NCBI GenBank assembly: GCA_944376455.1
Contig: CALWCO010000013.1
Location: forward strand, 1-38,268
DNA: 38,268 bases
Origin: an uncultured Clostridia bacterium
Lineage (GTDB): Bacteria; Bacillota; Clostridia; Christensenellales; Borkfalkiaceae
Direction: 5' to 3'
Part shown: positions 25,412-33,663 of the stretch, one piece after another
Layout of the letters: each line of letters begins with the position of its first letter
Numbering within the stretch: position 1 is the first letter of the stretch
Translations under genes and position numbers: made by a program
The notes under the pieces: generated by a model
The model's database searches: none
The model's input: only the letters and a program-made list of their open reading frames with translations
Told to the model about the DNA's origin: nothing

Positions 25412-25560
25412 GTCAACAATTGTCATGGCAACGCACCGCAAATCTTCGCATTCATGCCGCCGTGCGCTCTTTCGGCAAACGGATGGACGGGGGAGACATT
25501 CGGGTGCAAACCGCAACGGGCGGGAAACGGGATGTTTCCGCTCCCGTCGGGTGTCCGCCG

Positions 25561-26292
25561 TCAGATAAAGATGAAAGCGACGGCAACGGCGGCGGCAACA
25601 ATCGCCAAAACGACAATGGTACCCAACACGACGGGCCACTTGGCGCGTTTTTTCGGCGGTTTCGCTTCTTGTACTTCGACGGCGACGGGTTCAACCACTG
25701 TCTGTCCGGGATAGGGTTCGTTGCAAATCGTCAACGTCTTACCGTAACCGACGCCTTTGATATTATCGGCGTTTTGTCCCATATGGTTATAACGGAATGT
25801 GAATTCGGTATACTGCTCCGTGCCGCGGCCGATATATTCCCAATTTTCAATGGTAGCGTATTCATAGGAATATCCGTTTATGTGCAGATTTTCGGCAAAT
25901 AGTTTTTCGGCGGCTTCTAAGCCCAAGGCGGCGGCGGAATCGGAATCGAAAGATTCCTCGCCGATGGACGGGCAGTAGAAATATCTGTCGGCATTTGCGG
26001 CGGCGAAGAGGGGATCGTTGCAGGCATAGACGGAAAAGGAGTGCAATTCTTCCCGCAAAGTAGGACTGGACGGGTTTTGGTTTTCCCGATGCCCGAATAC
26101 GTGAACGGTAAAGTCAACTTTACCGAAACGCACAGTCTTATCCCGAATTTCCTGAATATTGTTCCGATCCATGAAAGGCAGTTGATCATAAAAATATTTG
26201 AGATCGGGCCGTTGAGGCAAATATTCATTGTTCGCAAAGGTATATTTCAGTTGATCCAAAACTTCCGATTCGGTCAGACGGCAAAAAGGCAT
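25561..26292 (-). CDS. Tail-anchored membrane protein of unknown function
   Basis: A 243-residue protein I cannot place in a family. Residues 1-205 look soluble and mixed alpha/beta, with several aromatic-rich stretches (for example YSYEYATIENWEYIG near residue 145). A Pro/Lys-rich linker (KPPKKRAKWP) follows, and the last 22 residues are one hydrophobic helix rich in Val, Ala and Ile. That is the layout of a tail-anchored protein with the main domain in the cytoplasm. The ATG at 26292 is favoured over 26310 because AAGGAG lies 8 nt upstream. It has its own promoter with a palindrome in the leader, and a bidirectional terminator 150 nt after its stop. It is monocistronic. Confidence 0.82.
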   Translation of the reverse strand: MPFCRLTESEVLDQLKYTFANNEYLPQRPDLKYFYDQLPFMDRNNIQEIRDKTVRFGKVDFTVHVFGHRENQNPSSPTLREELHSFSVYACNDPLFAAANADRYFYCPSIGEESFDSDSAAALGLEAAEKLFAENLHINGYSYEYATIENWEYIGRGTEQYTEFTFRYNHMGQNADNIKGVGYGKTLTICNEPYPGQTVVEPVAVEVQEAKPPKKRAKWPVVLGTIVVLAIVAAAVAVAFIFI

Positions 26293-26318
26293 AAATTTTC
26301 TCCTTATCAAAATAAATT

Positions 26319-26332
26319 TATTCGTACGAATA
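26319..26332 (-). promoter_or_regulatory. Candidate operator: 14 bp perfect palindrome in the leader of the 25561-26292 gene
   Basis: TATTCGTACGAATA reads the same on both strands. It lies about 17-30 nt downstream of the predicted transcription start and before the ribosome binding site, a usual place for a repressor to block transcription. No known regulator is implied. Confidence 0.4.
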
Positions 26333-26355
26333 CGATAATACTGCTACTATAAATT

Positions 26356-26384
26356 ATAATACACCATAATCGGAATGCTGTCAA
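26356..26384 (-). promoter_or_regulatory. SigA-type promoter of the 25561-26292 gene
   Basis: On the minus strand, an exact TTGACA (26384-26379) and TATTAT (26361-26356) with a 17 bp spacer. Transcription would start near 26349. Confidence 0.75.
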
Positions 26385-26425
26385 GTACCTTTTCAAAAAT
26401 CATACTTAAAAAATTTTAATTTACG

Positions 26426-26463
26426 GAAAAAGGCGGACGGGCGAGTTTTCTCGCCCGTCCGCC
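26426..26463 (-). terminator. Terminator of the 26538-26849 gene
   Basis: A perfect 14 bp GC-rich stem, GGCGGACGGGCGAG (26432-26445) and its complement (26450-26463), with a four-base loop. Read on the minus strand it is followed by TTTTTCC, so it terminates the minus-strand gene upstream of it. Confidence 0.9.
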
Positions 26464-26537
26464 TTGCTGATGTGCGATATAACGGATACGGGATTGTCCG
26501 TTGTTTATGGTTTGAACACGTCCGAGGGGACGAAAGG

Positions 26538-26849
26538 TCAATCTTTGCACACGATGAACACGCCGTTGCCGTTGATTTCATATTCTCCGACCCGGCATAT
26601 TTCGAAACAATCGCCCGCGGAAAAGGGCGTTTCGCCCCGTTTCCATTTGAAAAACCCCGCGCCTTCGAGGATTTTCACGCGGTCGGTCCCGTCGGTGTAG
26701 ACCTTATAACGCCGCGGGCTGACGATGAGGGTCGCGTTGCCGTTGACGCCGATTCGCGCGCCCTGCACGGTATTGTCCCGCATTTCAAAATTTTCGCGGG
26801 CGGGGAAACAAACGGATTGGGATTCAGTGATCTTCTCAATTTTCATCAT
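26538..26849 (-). CDS. Small protein of unknown function, possibly cupin-like
   Basis: A 103-residue soluble protein with no signal peptide or membrane segment. The sequence is almost entirely short beta strands and turns, with GDCFEICRVGEYEINGNGVF near the C-terminus, a pattern that would fit a small cupin-like barrel; this is a weak inference. The ATG at 26849 has no ribosome binding site. A promoter with good spacing (TTGCTT, TATACT) places the transcription start at or next to this ATG, so the mRNA may be leaderless. Alternative starts (TTG 26876 or ATG 26867) would lie inside the promoter. It is flanked by its own terminator and is monocistronic. Confidence 0.7.
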   Translation of the reverse strand: MMKIEKITESQSVCFPARENFEMRDNTVQGARIGVNGNATLIVSPRRYKVYTDGTDRVKILEGAGFFKWKRGETPFSAGDCFEICRVGEYEINGNGVFIVCKD

Positions 26850-26855
26850 AGTCAA

Positions 26856-26884
26856 AGTATATAACATTTCCCGCAAAAAAGCAA
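26856..26884 (-). promoter_or_regulatory. Predicted promoter of the 26538-26849 gene, leaderless type
   Basis: On the minus strand, TTGCTT (26884-26879) and TATACT (26861-26856) with a 17 bp spacer. Only six bases separate the -10 box from the ATG at 26849, so transcription should start at the A of the start codon or within a base or two. Confidence 0.6.
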
Positions 26885-26935
26885 GTCCTTTTTGATCGGT
26901 CGGACGGTCGTCGCGATAAAATTATTTCGAAAAAT

Positions 26936-28117
26936 TTATTGTCCGTCAGCGGCGGGCGGGGTGTCCGACCCGTCGTCGAGATAGTTTGTTTCCAGCCCTT
27001 CGACGGCGTTGAGTTTGCGCGAGATGGTGCGCGTCTTTTTGGCCGCGGAATCGATGGAGTCCTGTGCTTCCTGCAGTTTTTTCTGTGTCTTTTCCAAAAT
27101 ATCCGAAAACTTGGCGAACTCATAACGGAAGGTGTTCAGAAGTTGCCACAGCTCGCCCGAACGTTTTTCGATGGCGGCTGTCTTGAACCCCGTCTGCACG
27201 GTGGAAAGCAGCGCGCCGAGATTGGTCGGGCCGCACGCCATGATGCGCTTGCGGTATAAAAATTCCGACAGATCGGACATTTTGAGCAGTTCGGCGTACA
27301 GCCCCTCCAACGGCAGATACATCACCGCAAAGTCGGTCGTCGTCGGCGGCAGGATATACTTTTCGGCGATGGATTCTGCCTGCAGGCGGACGGCGCGTTC
27401 GAGGTTCTTGAGCGCCCGTTCCTCGGCGGCCTTGTCGAAGGCGTCGGAGGCATCGATGAGGCGTTGGTATTCCTCGACGGGGAACTTGCTGTCGATGGGC
27501 AGCCAGACGAGTTCTTCATCCTTGGAAGGAATCTTCACGGCGAAATCGACCATGGCCCCCGAGAGAGGATTGAGCCGCACGCTTGCCGCATACTGTTCGG
27601 GGGAAAGCATCTGTGCGAGCAGAGCGTCCAGTTGCGTTTCGCCCCAGGTGCCGCGCAGCTTGACGTTTGTAAATACCTTTTTAATGTCGCCCACGCTCTG
27701 GGCGAGGCCGCGCACTTCGCCGAGCCCCTTATAGACGGCCTCCAGCCGTTCATTGATGAGGGAATAACTCTTGCCGAGTTTTCCCTCCAGCGTGGAGGAG
27801 AGTTTCTCGTCCACCGTGCGGCGGATGATCTCCAGATTTTCGGCGTTGGCTTGGGACATGTATTTGATGTCGTCGTTCAGTTGTTTCTGGATCATGTTCA
27901 GTCGGTATTCCGTGCGGTCGTTGAGCTCGCCGACGCGGCGCGTGGTGTAGTCGGCGACGTTTCCCAGTTTGTCGATTTTATCCCCGAGCGCGCGGAGCTC
28001 GCGTTCGGTATCTCCGTTCGCGCCCGCGCCGTTTTGCCCGCGGCGAAGCAGAAGAATGACGAGCACGAGCAGACATATTCCCGTTAAAATCAGATCGATG
28101 ATGAGCAGCAGTTCCAT
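26936..28117 (-). CDS. rmuC: DNA recombination protein RmuC homologue
   Basis: A 393-residue RmuC-family protein. RmuC limits inversion-type rearrangements at short inverted repeats; the family has a predicted PD-(D/E)XK-like nuclease core. Residues 1-24 form one membrane segment, then a coiled coil (about 35-150) and the RmuC core (about 155-350). Core motifs seen are RGTWGETQLDALL, VWLPIDSKFPVEEYQRL (with the family's conserved D-S-K-F-P), TDFAVMYLPLEGLYAE and MACGPTNLGALL. A final coiled coil and a Pro/Asp-rich tail follow. The ATG at 28117 is chosen because AAGGAG precedes it and the membrane segment starts there; the frame upstream to 28246 has no such signals. Divergent from the lipid kinase gene. 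I found no convincing promoter. Confidence 0.93.
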   Translation of the reverse strand: MELLLIIDLILTGICLLVLVILLLRRGQNGAGANGDTERELRALGDKIDKLGNVADYTTRRVGELNDRTEYRLNMIQKQLNDDIKYMSQANAENLEIIRRTVDEKLSSTLEGKLGKSYSLINERLEAVYKGLGEVRGLAQSVGDIKKVFTNVKLRGTWGETQLDALLAQMLSPEQYAASVRLNPLSGAMVDFAVKIPSKDEELVWLPIDSKFPVEEYQRLIDASDAFDKAAEERALKNLERAVRLQAESIAEKYILPPTTTDFAVMYLPLEGLYAELLKMSDLSEFLYRKRIMACGPTNLGALLSTVQTGFKTAAIEKRSGELWQLLNTFRYEFAKFSDILEKTQKKLQEAQDSIDSAAKKTRTISRKLNAVEGLETNYLDDGSDTPPAADGQ

Positions 28118-28240
28118 ATTTTTTGTTTTCTCCTTACGCAATCGGTTATGTATACTGTTAAGTATAACATAAAAAACAGGCAGACGGTTGCGCCGTTTAT
28201 AATTTTTTTGCAAATACAGTATAGCAAATTTCAAAATAAA

Positions 28241-28269
28241 TTGCAATTCCCGAAAAAATGTTGTATACT
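28241..28269 (+). promoter_or_regulatory. Predicted promoter of the lipid kinase gene
   Basis: TTGCAA (28241-28246) and TATACT (28264-28269), 17 bp spacer. Transcription would start near 28276, and GGAGG precedes the ATG at 28299. Confidence 0.65.
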
Positions 28270-28298
28270 AAAAGCGGACGATTGCGGAGGATGAGGGC

Positions 28299-29162
28299 AT
28301 GAAACACCATATCATTTATAATCCGACGGCAAAGAACGGCGGCAGCCGTTTCGCCTTGGACAAAGTCTGTGCCAGGCTTCGGGAAGCGGGTAGGGAATAT
28401 GAATTGTATGAAACGCTCTATCGCGGCCATGCCCGCGCCATCGCCGAAAGTTTGCCCGATGATGCCGAGGAACTCGTCGTCATCGGCGGGGACGGCACCT
28501 TTCATGAAGTGCTCAACGGGTTGAAAGATCCGCAAAAGGTGCGCATGGTGCTCATTCCCGCGGGAACGGGCAACGATTTTTGCACGGCGGCGGGCATATC
28601 CTTTGATCCCGACACGGCCATGGCGCCCGTTTTGCGCGACGACGTCAAGCCCGTGGATTACATAGACTTCTCCGGGCGCAGATGTCTCAACGTCGGGGGA
28701 ATGGGGATGGATGTGGCCGTCCTCGAACGCTGTGCGCGGGGAAATATAAAGGGAAAGATCAAATATCTCTGGAGCCTCATTGTCAGCCTGTTCACGTTTC
28801 GCGGCTATGACGTGCGTCTTTCGGTAAACGGGACGGTGTACAACGAAAAGGCTCTGTTTGCCGCCGTGTGCAACGGCGACCGCATCGGCGGGGGCATCCG
28901 CATCTGCCCGAATGCCTCCGTGGAGGACGGAAAGCTGGAAGTCGTGCTCGTCAGACAGATGAGTTTTTTGGGCATGCTCCGCACCTTTATGGCCTTGATG
29001 CGCGGGAAGATCCTTTCCTCGAAGGACACATTGCACTTTTATTGCGACGAAGCGGAAATTTTCCCCGACCGTGCGCGCACCGTCCAGCTCGACGGGGAAC
29101 TGTACACCGACTGCCGCGTTCTGGACGCGAAGATCGTGCACGGTTTGCAGATATACAGATAA
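28299..29162 (+). CDS. YegS/Rv2252/BmrU family lipid kinase (diacylglycerol kinase-like)
   Basis: A 287-residue cytoplasmic kinase of the DAGK catalytic-domain family. It transfers phosphate from ATP to a lipid hydroxyl such as diacylglycerol, recycling it into phospholipid synthesis. Motifs: HIIYNPTAKNGGS at the N-terminus, the nucleotide loop GGDGTFHEVLNGL (about residues 66-78) and PAGTGNDF (about 88-95), and near the C-terminus LDGE, as in DgkB. Length matches DgkB and BmrU. The true substrate of individual members varies and is not decidable here. It has its own promoter, and the next gene starts about 80-110 nt later on the same strand. Confidence 0.93.
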   Translation: MKHHIIYNPTAKNGGSRFALDKVCARLREAGREYELYETLYRGHARAIAESLPDDAEELVVIGGDGTFHEVLNGLKDPQKVRMVLIPAGTGNDFCTAAGISFDPDTAMAPVLRDDVKPVDYIDFSGRRCLNVGGMGMDVAVLERCARGNIKGKIKYLWSLIVSLFTFRGYDVRLSVNGTVYNEKALFAAVCNGDRIGGGIRICPNASVEDGKLEVVLVRQMSFLGMLRTFMALMRGKILSSKDTLHFYCDEAEIFPDRARTVQLDGELYTDCRVLDAKIVHGLQIYR

Positions 29163-29240
29163 AAGCAATCAAGCGGGCATATATAAGCCGGTATATAAAA
29201 GACGGAAGGCGTTTTTCCGCGGCGGAAAAGTCGCCCTGCC

Positions 29241-30371
29241 GTGAAAATCGGAGGGCAAAAGGGGACGGAAGGCATGCTTTTTTCTTCGCTCTACAAAAAA
29301 ATACTCGACACTTTGCCGACGGCGGTCATCGTGTGCGACCGTAAGGGCGGCGTCCGTTTCACCAATGCTGCCTTTCGTCGCTATTTTCCGACGGCGGCGT
29401 CCCGCGGGAAAAGGTGGAAGGACGTCATCGGTTGCGGAGAGCGTGTGTCGGCATGCGGTAAAGGTGCGGCTTGTGCTTCCTGTCGGCTGAAACGTCTGTT
29501 CGACGGGGCTTTCGACGGTGCCAAGGCGCAGTCCGAGGACATACCCGTCACGCTCGCGGAGAACGGAAAAAAGCGGGAGGTGTCTTTACGGCTGTATGCT
29601 GTCGCGCTTGACCGAAAGCATTGTCTGGGTTTGGTGGAGAGCATACATGAACAGGAATTGGTCAAAGAACTGAACACGGCACACTCCATACAGCAACGTC
29701 TCCTGCCTGCGGGCAAGGCGGCGGGCGGCGTGCCGTATGCCTATATGTACATTCCCTGCCGCGAGATCGGCGGGGATCTGCCCGACGTATACGAACTCGA
29801 TTGCGGGAGCGGCAAGAACACTTTCGGCGTGTTGGCAGACGTATCGGGCAAGGGCATTGCCGCGGGCATGCTGTCCTCCTTTGTGCGTGCAGGCTTTGAC
29901 CGCGACGAGCCGTCGCCCGCCCGCGCGCTTCGGCGGCTGGACGTAAAATTCCGCGAACTCAATCTCGACGAGAAGTCATACATCACCGTGGCGGCCGTGC
30001 GCATCGACACCGCCGCGGAAAAGATCTATTATTGCATCGCGGGGCACAATGCGCCCTTGCTTTTGCGCAGCGGAGAGAATGTCAGCGAAATCGAGATGGC
30101 GGCGCCGCCTGTCTCCAATTGGTTCGATCCGTTCCCGTATGAGAACGGGACAATGACCTGTCGGCGGGGGGATATTCTCGTCCTGCTCACCGACGGGGTC
30201 ACGGAAAGCCGCAATGCCGCGGGAGAACTGTTCGGCATTGAGCGCGTGGAAAATATTCTTTTGCAGAGTGATACGGCGCAGCGTTTCATCGAGTCCTTGC
30301 AGACCGCGCTCAAAGAGTTTTGCGGCGGTTCGTTCGATGACGACATCACGGCCATCGCCTTCGATCTGTAA
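29241..30371 (+). CDS. PAS-domain SpoIIE/PP2C-type serine phosphatase with a Cys cluster
   Basis: A 376-residue signalling phosphatase. An N-terminal PAS domain (about residues 17-75) starts LDTLPTAVIVCDRKGGVRFTN. It is followed by a Cys cluster with spacing C-x6-C-x5-C-x2-C (GCGERVSACGKGAACASC), then a helical linker and the SpoIIE-type PP2C domain (about 150-376). Metal-binding Asp residues are visible in CREIGGDLPDV, LADVSGKGIAAGML, LLTDGVTESRN and FDDDITAIAF. Such proteins usually dephosphorylate anti-sigma-factor antagonists. None is encoded nearby. Start is uncertain: GTG 29241 or ATG 29274 (which would give 365 residues); neither has a well-placed ribosome binding site. No membrane segment, so it is cytoplasmic. 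The sensed signal is unknown. Confidence 0.9.
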   Translation: MKIGGQKGTEGMLFSSLYKKILDTLPTAVIVCDRKGGVRFTNAAFRRYFPTAASRGKRWKDVIGCGERVSACGKGAACASCRLKRLFDGAFDGAKAQSEDIPVTLAENGKKREVSLRLYAVALDRKHCLGLVESIHEQELVKELNTAHSIQQRLLPAGKAAGGVPYAYMYIPCREIGGDLPDVYELDCGSGKNTFGVLADVSGKGIAAGMLSSFVRAGFDRDEPSPARALRRLDVKFRELNLDEKSYITVAAVRIDTAAEKIYYCIAGHNAPLLLRSGENVSEIEMAAPPVSNWFDPFPYENGTMTCRRGDILVLLTDGVTESRNAAGELFGIERVENILLQSDTAQRFIESLQTALKEFCGGSFDDDITAIAFDL

Positions 30372-30427
30372 AAAATGCGTTTGGACAAAAATTGATAAAC
30401 AAAAAAATTGATGAGGGAAAAGGGGAT

Positions 30428-31240
30428 ATGTATAAAATCATCGGTCGGATTTTGTTGGCACTGGTCGCCGCTTGTTCGGTTGCCCTTGTGGTTCTTTTGG
30501 TGTACAGCGGCGTCAACGGCGGCGAGGTGTCCGACGGGGTGTTGATCAGTGAAAGTATTTTGGCTTTTGCCTGTTTCGTCATCCTTTGCGTGTGGCGTTA
30601 CATTCAAAAGAAATTTGAAGCCACGGACGAGTATGCAAAGGCGATGACGGAGAAAAAATCCCGTCTTTACGATCGGATGCTGTCCAAGGGGGAGCTGTCG
30701 GAATACATTGTCGACGCTTCCGGGCCGGACAGCCGTGAGACATTCGCCCACTTATTGCAAGGAAAAGGTTTTTCCGCGCGGGAATGGCAGAACGGATATA
30801 TCTTCTTTCATGCGGGGGACAATGCATACAGCCAAAAAGAGCCGATCGCCGAAGTGTTTTTTCTGCCGGCGTTGTCGGTGAAAAACAGTTTTCAGGCGGA
30901 TGCGGAACGGGCGGCGTTGGAAAAATTGCACGCCGATCTGCAGAGCTTTGTGTGCGCCGAGGGATTGAGCGGGAATTTTATCGAGTGTACCGTGGTCTTC
31001 CGCCACGATGCACTGACGGCGGAAGAGATCCGTTTTTATCACACGTTCGGCGGCTTGCGGAAAGCCGAAGACAAAAACGGTCGGGATATAACCAACTGTT
31101 CTTACGGCTATTGCGGTCTTGACCGCGGTCGCGGCAGGCTGTACGGTCCCGTTGAAGCGGTGACGGACCGATCGGATTCGCCCACGGAGATGATGCTTCT
31201 TTTGATCCTCGAGGCGGAATGTGTTTCTTATCATGCCTGA
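30428..31240 (+). CDS. Two-pass membrane protein with unknown soluble domain
   Basis: A 270-residue protein. Two hydrophobic segments lie at about residues 5-27 and 43-62, followed by a basic and charged stretch and a soluble domain of about 190 residues that should be cytoplasmic. The soluble domain contains several aromatic strands (NGYIFFHAGDN, FIECTVVFRHDALT) but no catalytic motif I recognise. The ATG at 30428 is chosen over the one at 30392 because AAAAGGGG precedes it at a normal distance and the first membrane segment follows at once. It follows the phosphatase by 56 nt and is probably co-transcribed with it, so it may be part of the same signalling unit (inference). Confidence 0.75.
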   Translation: MYKIIGRILLALVAACSVALVVLLVYSGVNGGEVSDGVLISESILAFACFVILCVWRYIQKKFEATDEYAKAMTEKKSRLYDRMLSKGELSEYIVDASGPDSRETFAHLLQGKGFSAREWQNGYIFFHAGDNAYSQKEPIAEVFFLPALSVKNSFQADAERAALEKLHADLQSFVCAEGLSGNFIECTVVFRHDALTAEEIRFYHTFGGLRKAEDKNGRDITNCSYGYCGLDRGRGRLYGPVEAVTDRSDSPTEMMLLLILEAECVSYHA

Positions 31241-31312
31241 AACGGCACGGGATTTTCCTGCGCGCGGGAGGGCAGTCTCTGTCTGACGTGATGGAAATAT
31301 TTGCCCCCCCCC

Positions 31313-31330
31313 CGCGGCGGTCGCCGCGAG
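31313..31330. repeat. Poly-C tract followed by a short hairpin
   Basis: Ten consecutive C residues (31304-31313) run into the inverted repeat CGCGGCG-GT-CGCCGCG (about 31313-31329). No gene lies in 31241-31471. Confidence 0.45.
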
Positions 31331-31337
31331 GGCAGCA

Positions 31338-31371
31338 CAAAAAAAGGAAGGCGCGAGAGCCTTCCTTTTTT
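31338..31371. terminator. Bidirectional terminator
   Basis: A 7 bp core GGAAGGC (31346-31352) and GCCTTCC (31359-31365), loop GCGAGA, with A8 on the left pairing with T6 on the right. It serves the converging transcripts of 30428-31240 (plus) and citrate synthase (minus). Confidence 0.9.
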
Positions 31372-31471
31372 ACAATGTTTGAATATTCCGACCTATCCAT
31401 GCCCGCAAAAAACGGGTAAAATGGTACGGAAATATCGGGGAGCGGATACAACTTTGTGCGCTGAAAGAAAT

Positions 31472-32836
31472 TTACTTCCGTTCGGACAGGGGCACGTAAT
31501 CCTGCCGTTCGCCGATGGCGACATAGGCGGGGCGGATAATCTTGTCCATGTTGACCAATTCTTCCATGCGGTGCGCGCTCCAACCGACCACGCGCGCCAT
31601 GGCAAAGATGGGGGTGAACAGCTCTTCGGGAATGTTCAGCATACTGTAAACGAACCCCGAATAGAAATCCACGTTCGCGCTGACGCCCTTATAAATGTGC
31701 CGCTTTTCGGCGATGAGCTTTTTGGCGAGCCGTTCGACAGAGGAATACAGGCGGTAATCCTTGCTGCGCCCTTTCTCGTGGGCAAGCTGTTCGACGAATC
31801 CCTGGAACACGTCCGCACGCGGGTCGGAAAGGGAATAGACGGCGTGCCCCATGCCATAGATCAAGCCCGATCTATCGAATGCCTGTTTGTCGAGAATTTT
31901 AGCGAGATAGGCTTCCAATTCTTCCTCGTCGTCCGTGTCTTTGACGTGCCGTTTGATGTCCCGCATCATCTGTACCACGCGGATATTCGCGCCGCCGTGC
32001 TTGGGCCCCTTGAGCGAGCAGAGCGCCGCCGCCATCACCGAATAGGTGTCCGATCCCGAAGAAGTTACCACGCGCGCGGTGAACGCCGAGTTGTTGCCCC
32101 CGCCGTGTTCCATGTGCAGGATCAGCGCGGCATCCAGCACCCGCGCTTCCAGCGGGGAGTACTGCTTGTCGGGGCGGAGCATGCGAAGAATATTGCCCGC
32201 CGTGGAAAGTTTCTTGTCGGGATTGTGGATGAACAGGCTTTCGCCCTTGCCGTAGTGATCATAGGCATTGTACCCGTACACGGCGAGCATGGGGAAGAGC
32301 GCGATGAGCTTTAAGCACTGTCTCAAAACGTTGGGCAGGGAAAGATCGTTCAGGTTCTTGTCGTAATAGGCCAGTGTGAGGACGCTCTTGGTGAGAGAGC
32401 TCATGATGTCCTCGGGCGGCGCTTTCATGATGACGTCGCGCGTGAAATTCATGGGCAAAACGCGGCTGTCGTTCAGGATTTGCTTGAACTCTTCCAACTC
32501 CTGTGCGTTGGGCAGGACGCCGAAGAGGAGCAGGTAAGCGGTCTCTTCAAACCCCGGCCGATTGTCCTGTAAAAATCCTTGAATGAGTGTTTTCACGTCG
32601 ATGCCGCGGTAGTACAGTTCTCCGTTGCAGGGGGTTTTGACGCCGTCCACCGTCTTGAACGCGTTGATTTCGGAAATGTGCGTCAGTCCCGCCACGACGC
32701 CGTTGCCGTTCTTGTCGCGCAGGCCGCGCTTGACGTTATACTTGTCGTAGAGCGGCAACGCCGTGTCGTCCTTTTTGTGGAACAGCTCGGATTGTCTTTG
32801 GGTGTATTCGAGAATTTCCTGGTGGGTCATGTGCAT
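31472..32836 (-). CDS. gltA: Citrate/2-methylcitrate synthase
   Basis: A 454-residue citrate synthase, condensing acetyl-CoA and oxaloacetate to citrate. Catalytic elements are present: LHMEHGGGNNSAF (the first catalytic His region), GMGHAVYSLSDPRADVF (His that binds oxaloacetate and the catalytic Asp) and the start of the large domain at YYRGIDVKTLIQGF. This is the long Clostridia-type enzyme of about 450-470 residues, and 2-methylcitrate synthase activity cannot be excluded. The ATG at 32836 is preceded by AAAAGGAGG. It lies 105 nt downstream of the YggS gene on the same strand without a clear promoter between, so it may be co-transcribed. A hairpin CGCCGAC/GTCGGCG and the small palindrome AAACAG-A-CTGTTT (32871-32883) occupy the gap. 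Product feeds 2-oxoglutarate synthesis. Confidence 0.94.
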   Translation of the reverse strand: MHMTHQEILEYTQRQSELFHKKDDTALPLYDKYNVKRGLRDKNGNGVVAGLTHISEINAFKTVDGVKTPCNGELYYRGIDVKTLIQGFLQDNRPGFEETAYLLLFGVLPNAQELEEFKQILNDSRVLPMNFTRDVIMKAPPEDIMSSLTKSVLTLAYYDKNLNDLSLPNVLRQCLKLIALFPMLAVYGYNAYDHYGKGESLFIHNPDKKLSTAGNILRMLRPDKQYSPLEARVLDAALILHMEHGGGNNSAFTARVVTSSGSDTYSVMAAALCSLKGPKHGGANIRVVQMMRDIKRHVKDTDDEEELEAYLAKILDKQAFDRSGLIYGMGHAVYSLSDPRADVFQGFVEQLAHEKGRSKDYRLYSSVERLAKKLIAEKRHIYKGVSANVDFYSGFVYSMLNIPEELFTPIFAMARVVGWSAHRMEELVNMDKIIRPAYVAIGERQDYVPLSERK

Positions 32837-32941
32837 GATGTATAGCCTCCTTTTACGGTTATTTTTGAGTAAACAGACTGTTTTTGCGCCGACCATGCCC
32901 GAAAATAACGGTCTGTCGGCGATGTGTATGTATTCGTTGTT

Positions 32942-33613
32942 TCAGATATTGTAATTGCGTGCGCCGAAGAGGGATGTGCCGAGTCGCACCATATTGCTCC
33001 CGCCCTCGAGGCAGAGTTTATAATCCCCGCTCATGCCCATGGAGAGAAAAGCGATATTTTGGTCGGTCGCTTTGGCTTTTTCGTACAGCGTGCGCATCTT
33101 CCGCACGAGATCCAGCAGGAATTCCCGCTCTCCCGCGAGGGGCAGCATGGCCATAAACCCGCGTACGCGCAGACCGTCGGTCTCGCGTATTTTTTCATAG
33201 GCGGCAAAGGCATTTTCATAGGCAAAACCGCTTTTGCTCTCTTCGCAACCGATATTGACTTCAACCAGCACGTCGGAGACGACGCCCGCTTTTTGCGATC
33301 GCTTGGCAAGCTCTTCGGCAAGTTCCATGCGGTCGCAGGACTGATAGAGATAGGTCTTTCCGACGAGATATTTGATCTTATTGAGCTGTAAGTGGCCGAT
33401 AAAATGCCGGTTTGCGCCCTGTACGGCGTCGTATTTGTCGCGGAATTCCTGCACGCGGTTTTCGCCGATATCGGTAATGCCCGCATGTATCGCTTCATTG
33501 ATCTCTTCCGCCGTGCGCGTCTTGGTCGCCGCGACGAGGGTTACGGGCTCGTGAAAGCAATTGCCCGCGGCAAGTTCTTTTAAGGTGTTCTGTACGTTTT
33601 CCGTGATGCTCAT
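32942..33613 (-). CDS. YggS/PLPBP family pyridoxal-phosphate homeostasis protein
   Basis: A 223-residue single-domain PLP-binding protein of the YggS/PROSC family, which keeps vitamin B6 pools balanced and has no known catalytic turnover. The PLP Lys is in LVAATKTRT (about residue 31); the family motifs IGENRVQEFRDKYD, HFIGHLQLNKIKYL, LVEVNIGCEESKSGF and FLSMGMSGDYKLCLEGGSNMVRLGTSLFG all follow in order. Length is normal. ATG 33613 is chosen since everything upstream lies inside the repeat region. The ribosome binding site is weak. Its usual neighbours in Bacillota (sepF, ylmG) are absent. The promoter would have to lie inside or upstream of the repeat block. Confidence 0.93.
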   Translation of the reverse strand: MSITENVQNTLKELAAGNCFHEPVTLVAATKTRTAEEINEAIHAGITDIGENRVQEFRDKYDAVQGANRHFIGHLQLNKIKYLVGKTYLYQSCDRMELAEELAKRSQKAGVVSDVLVEVNIGCEESKSGFAYENAFAAYEKIRETDGLRVRGFMAMLPLAGEREFLLDLVRKMRTLYEKAKATDQNIAFLSMGMSGDYKLCLEGGSNMVRLGTSLFGARNYNI

Positions 33614-33663
33614 AATTTTTTTCTGTCTTGCTACAGTCGCGCGGCTTTTGCCGCACGTCCGAT

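Noticed and set aside
24953-25560. Short open frames in the gap after lysC
   Set aside because: They overlap perfect palindromes, lack ribosome binding sites and resemble no family.
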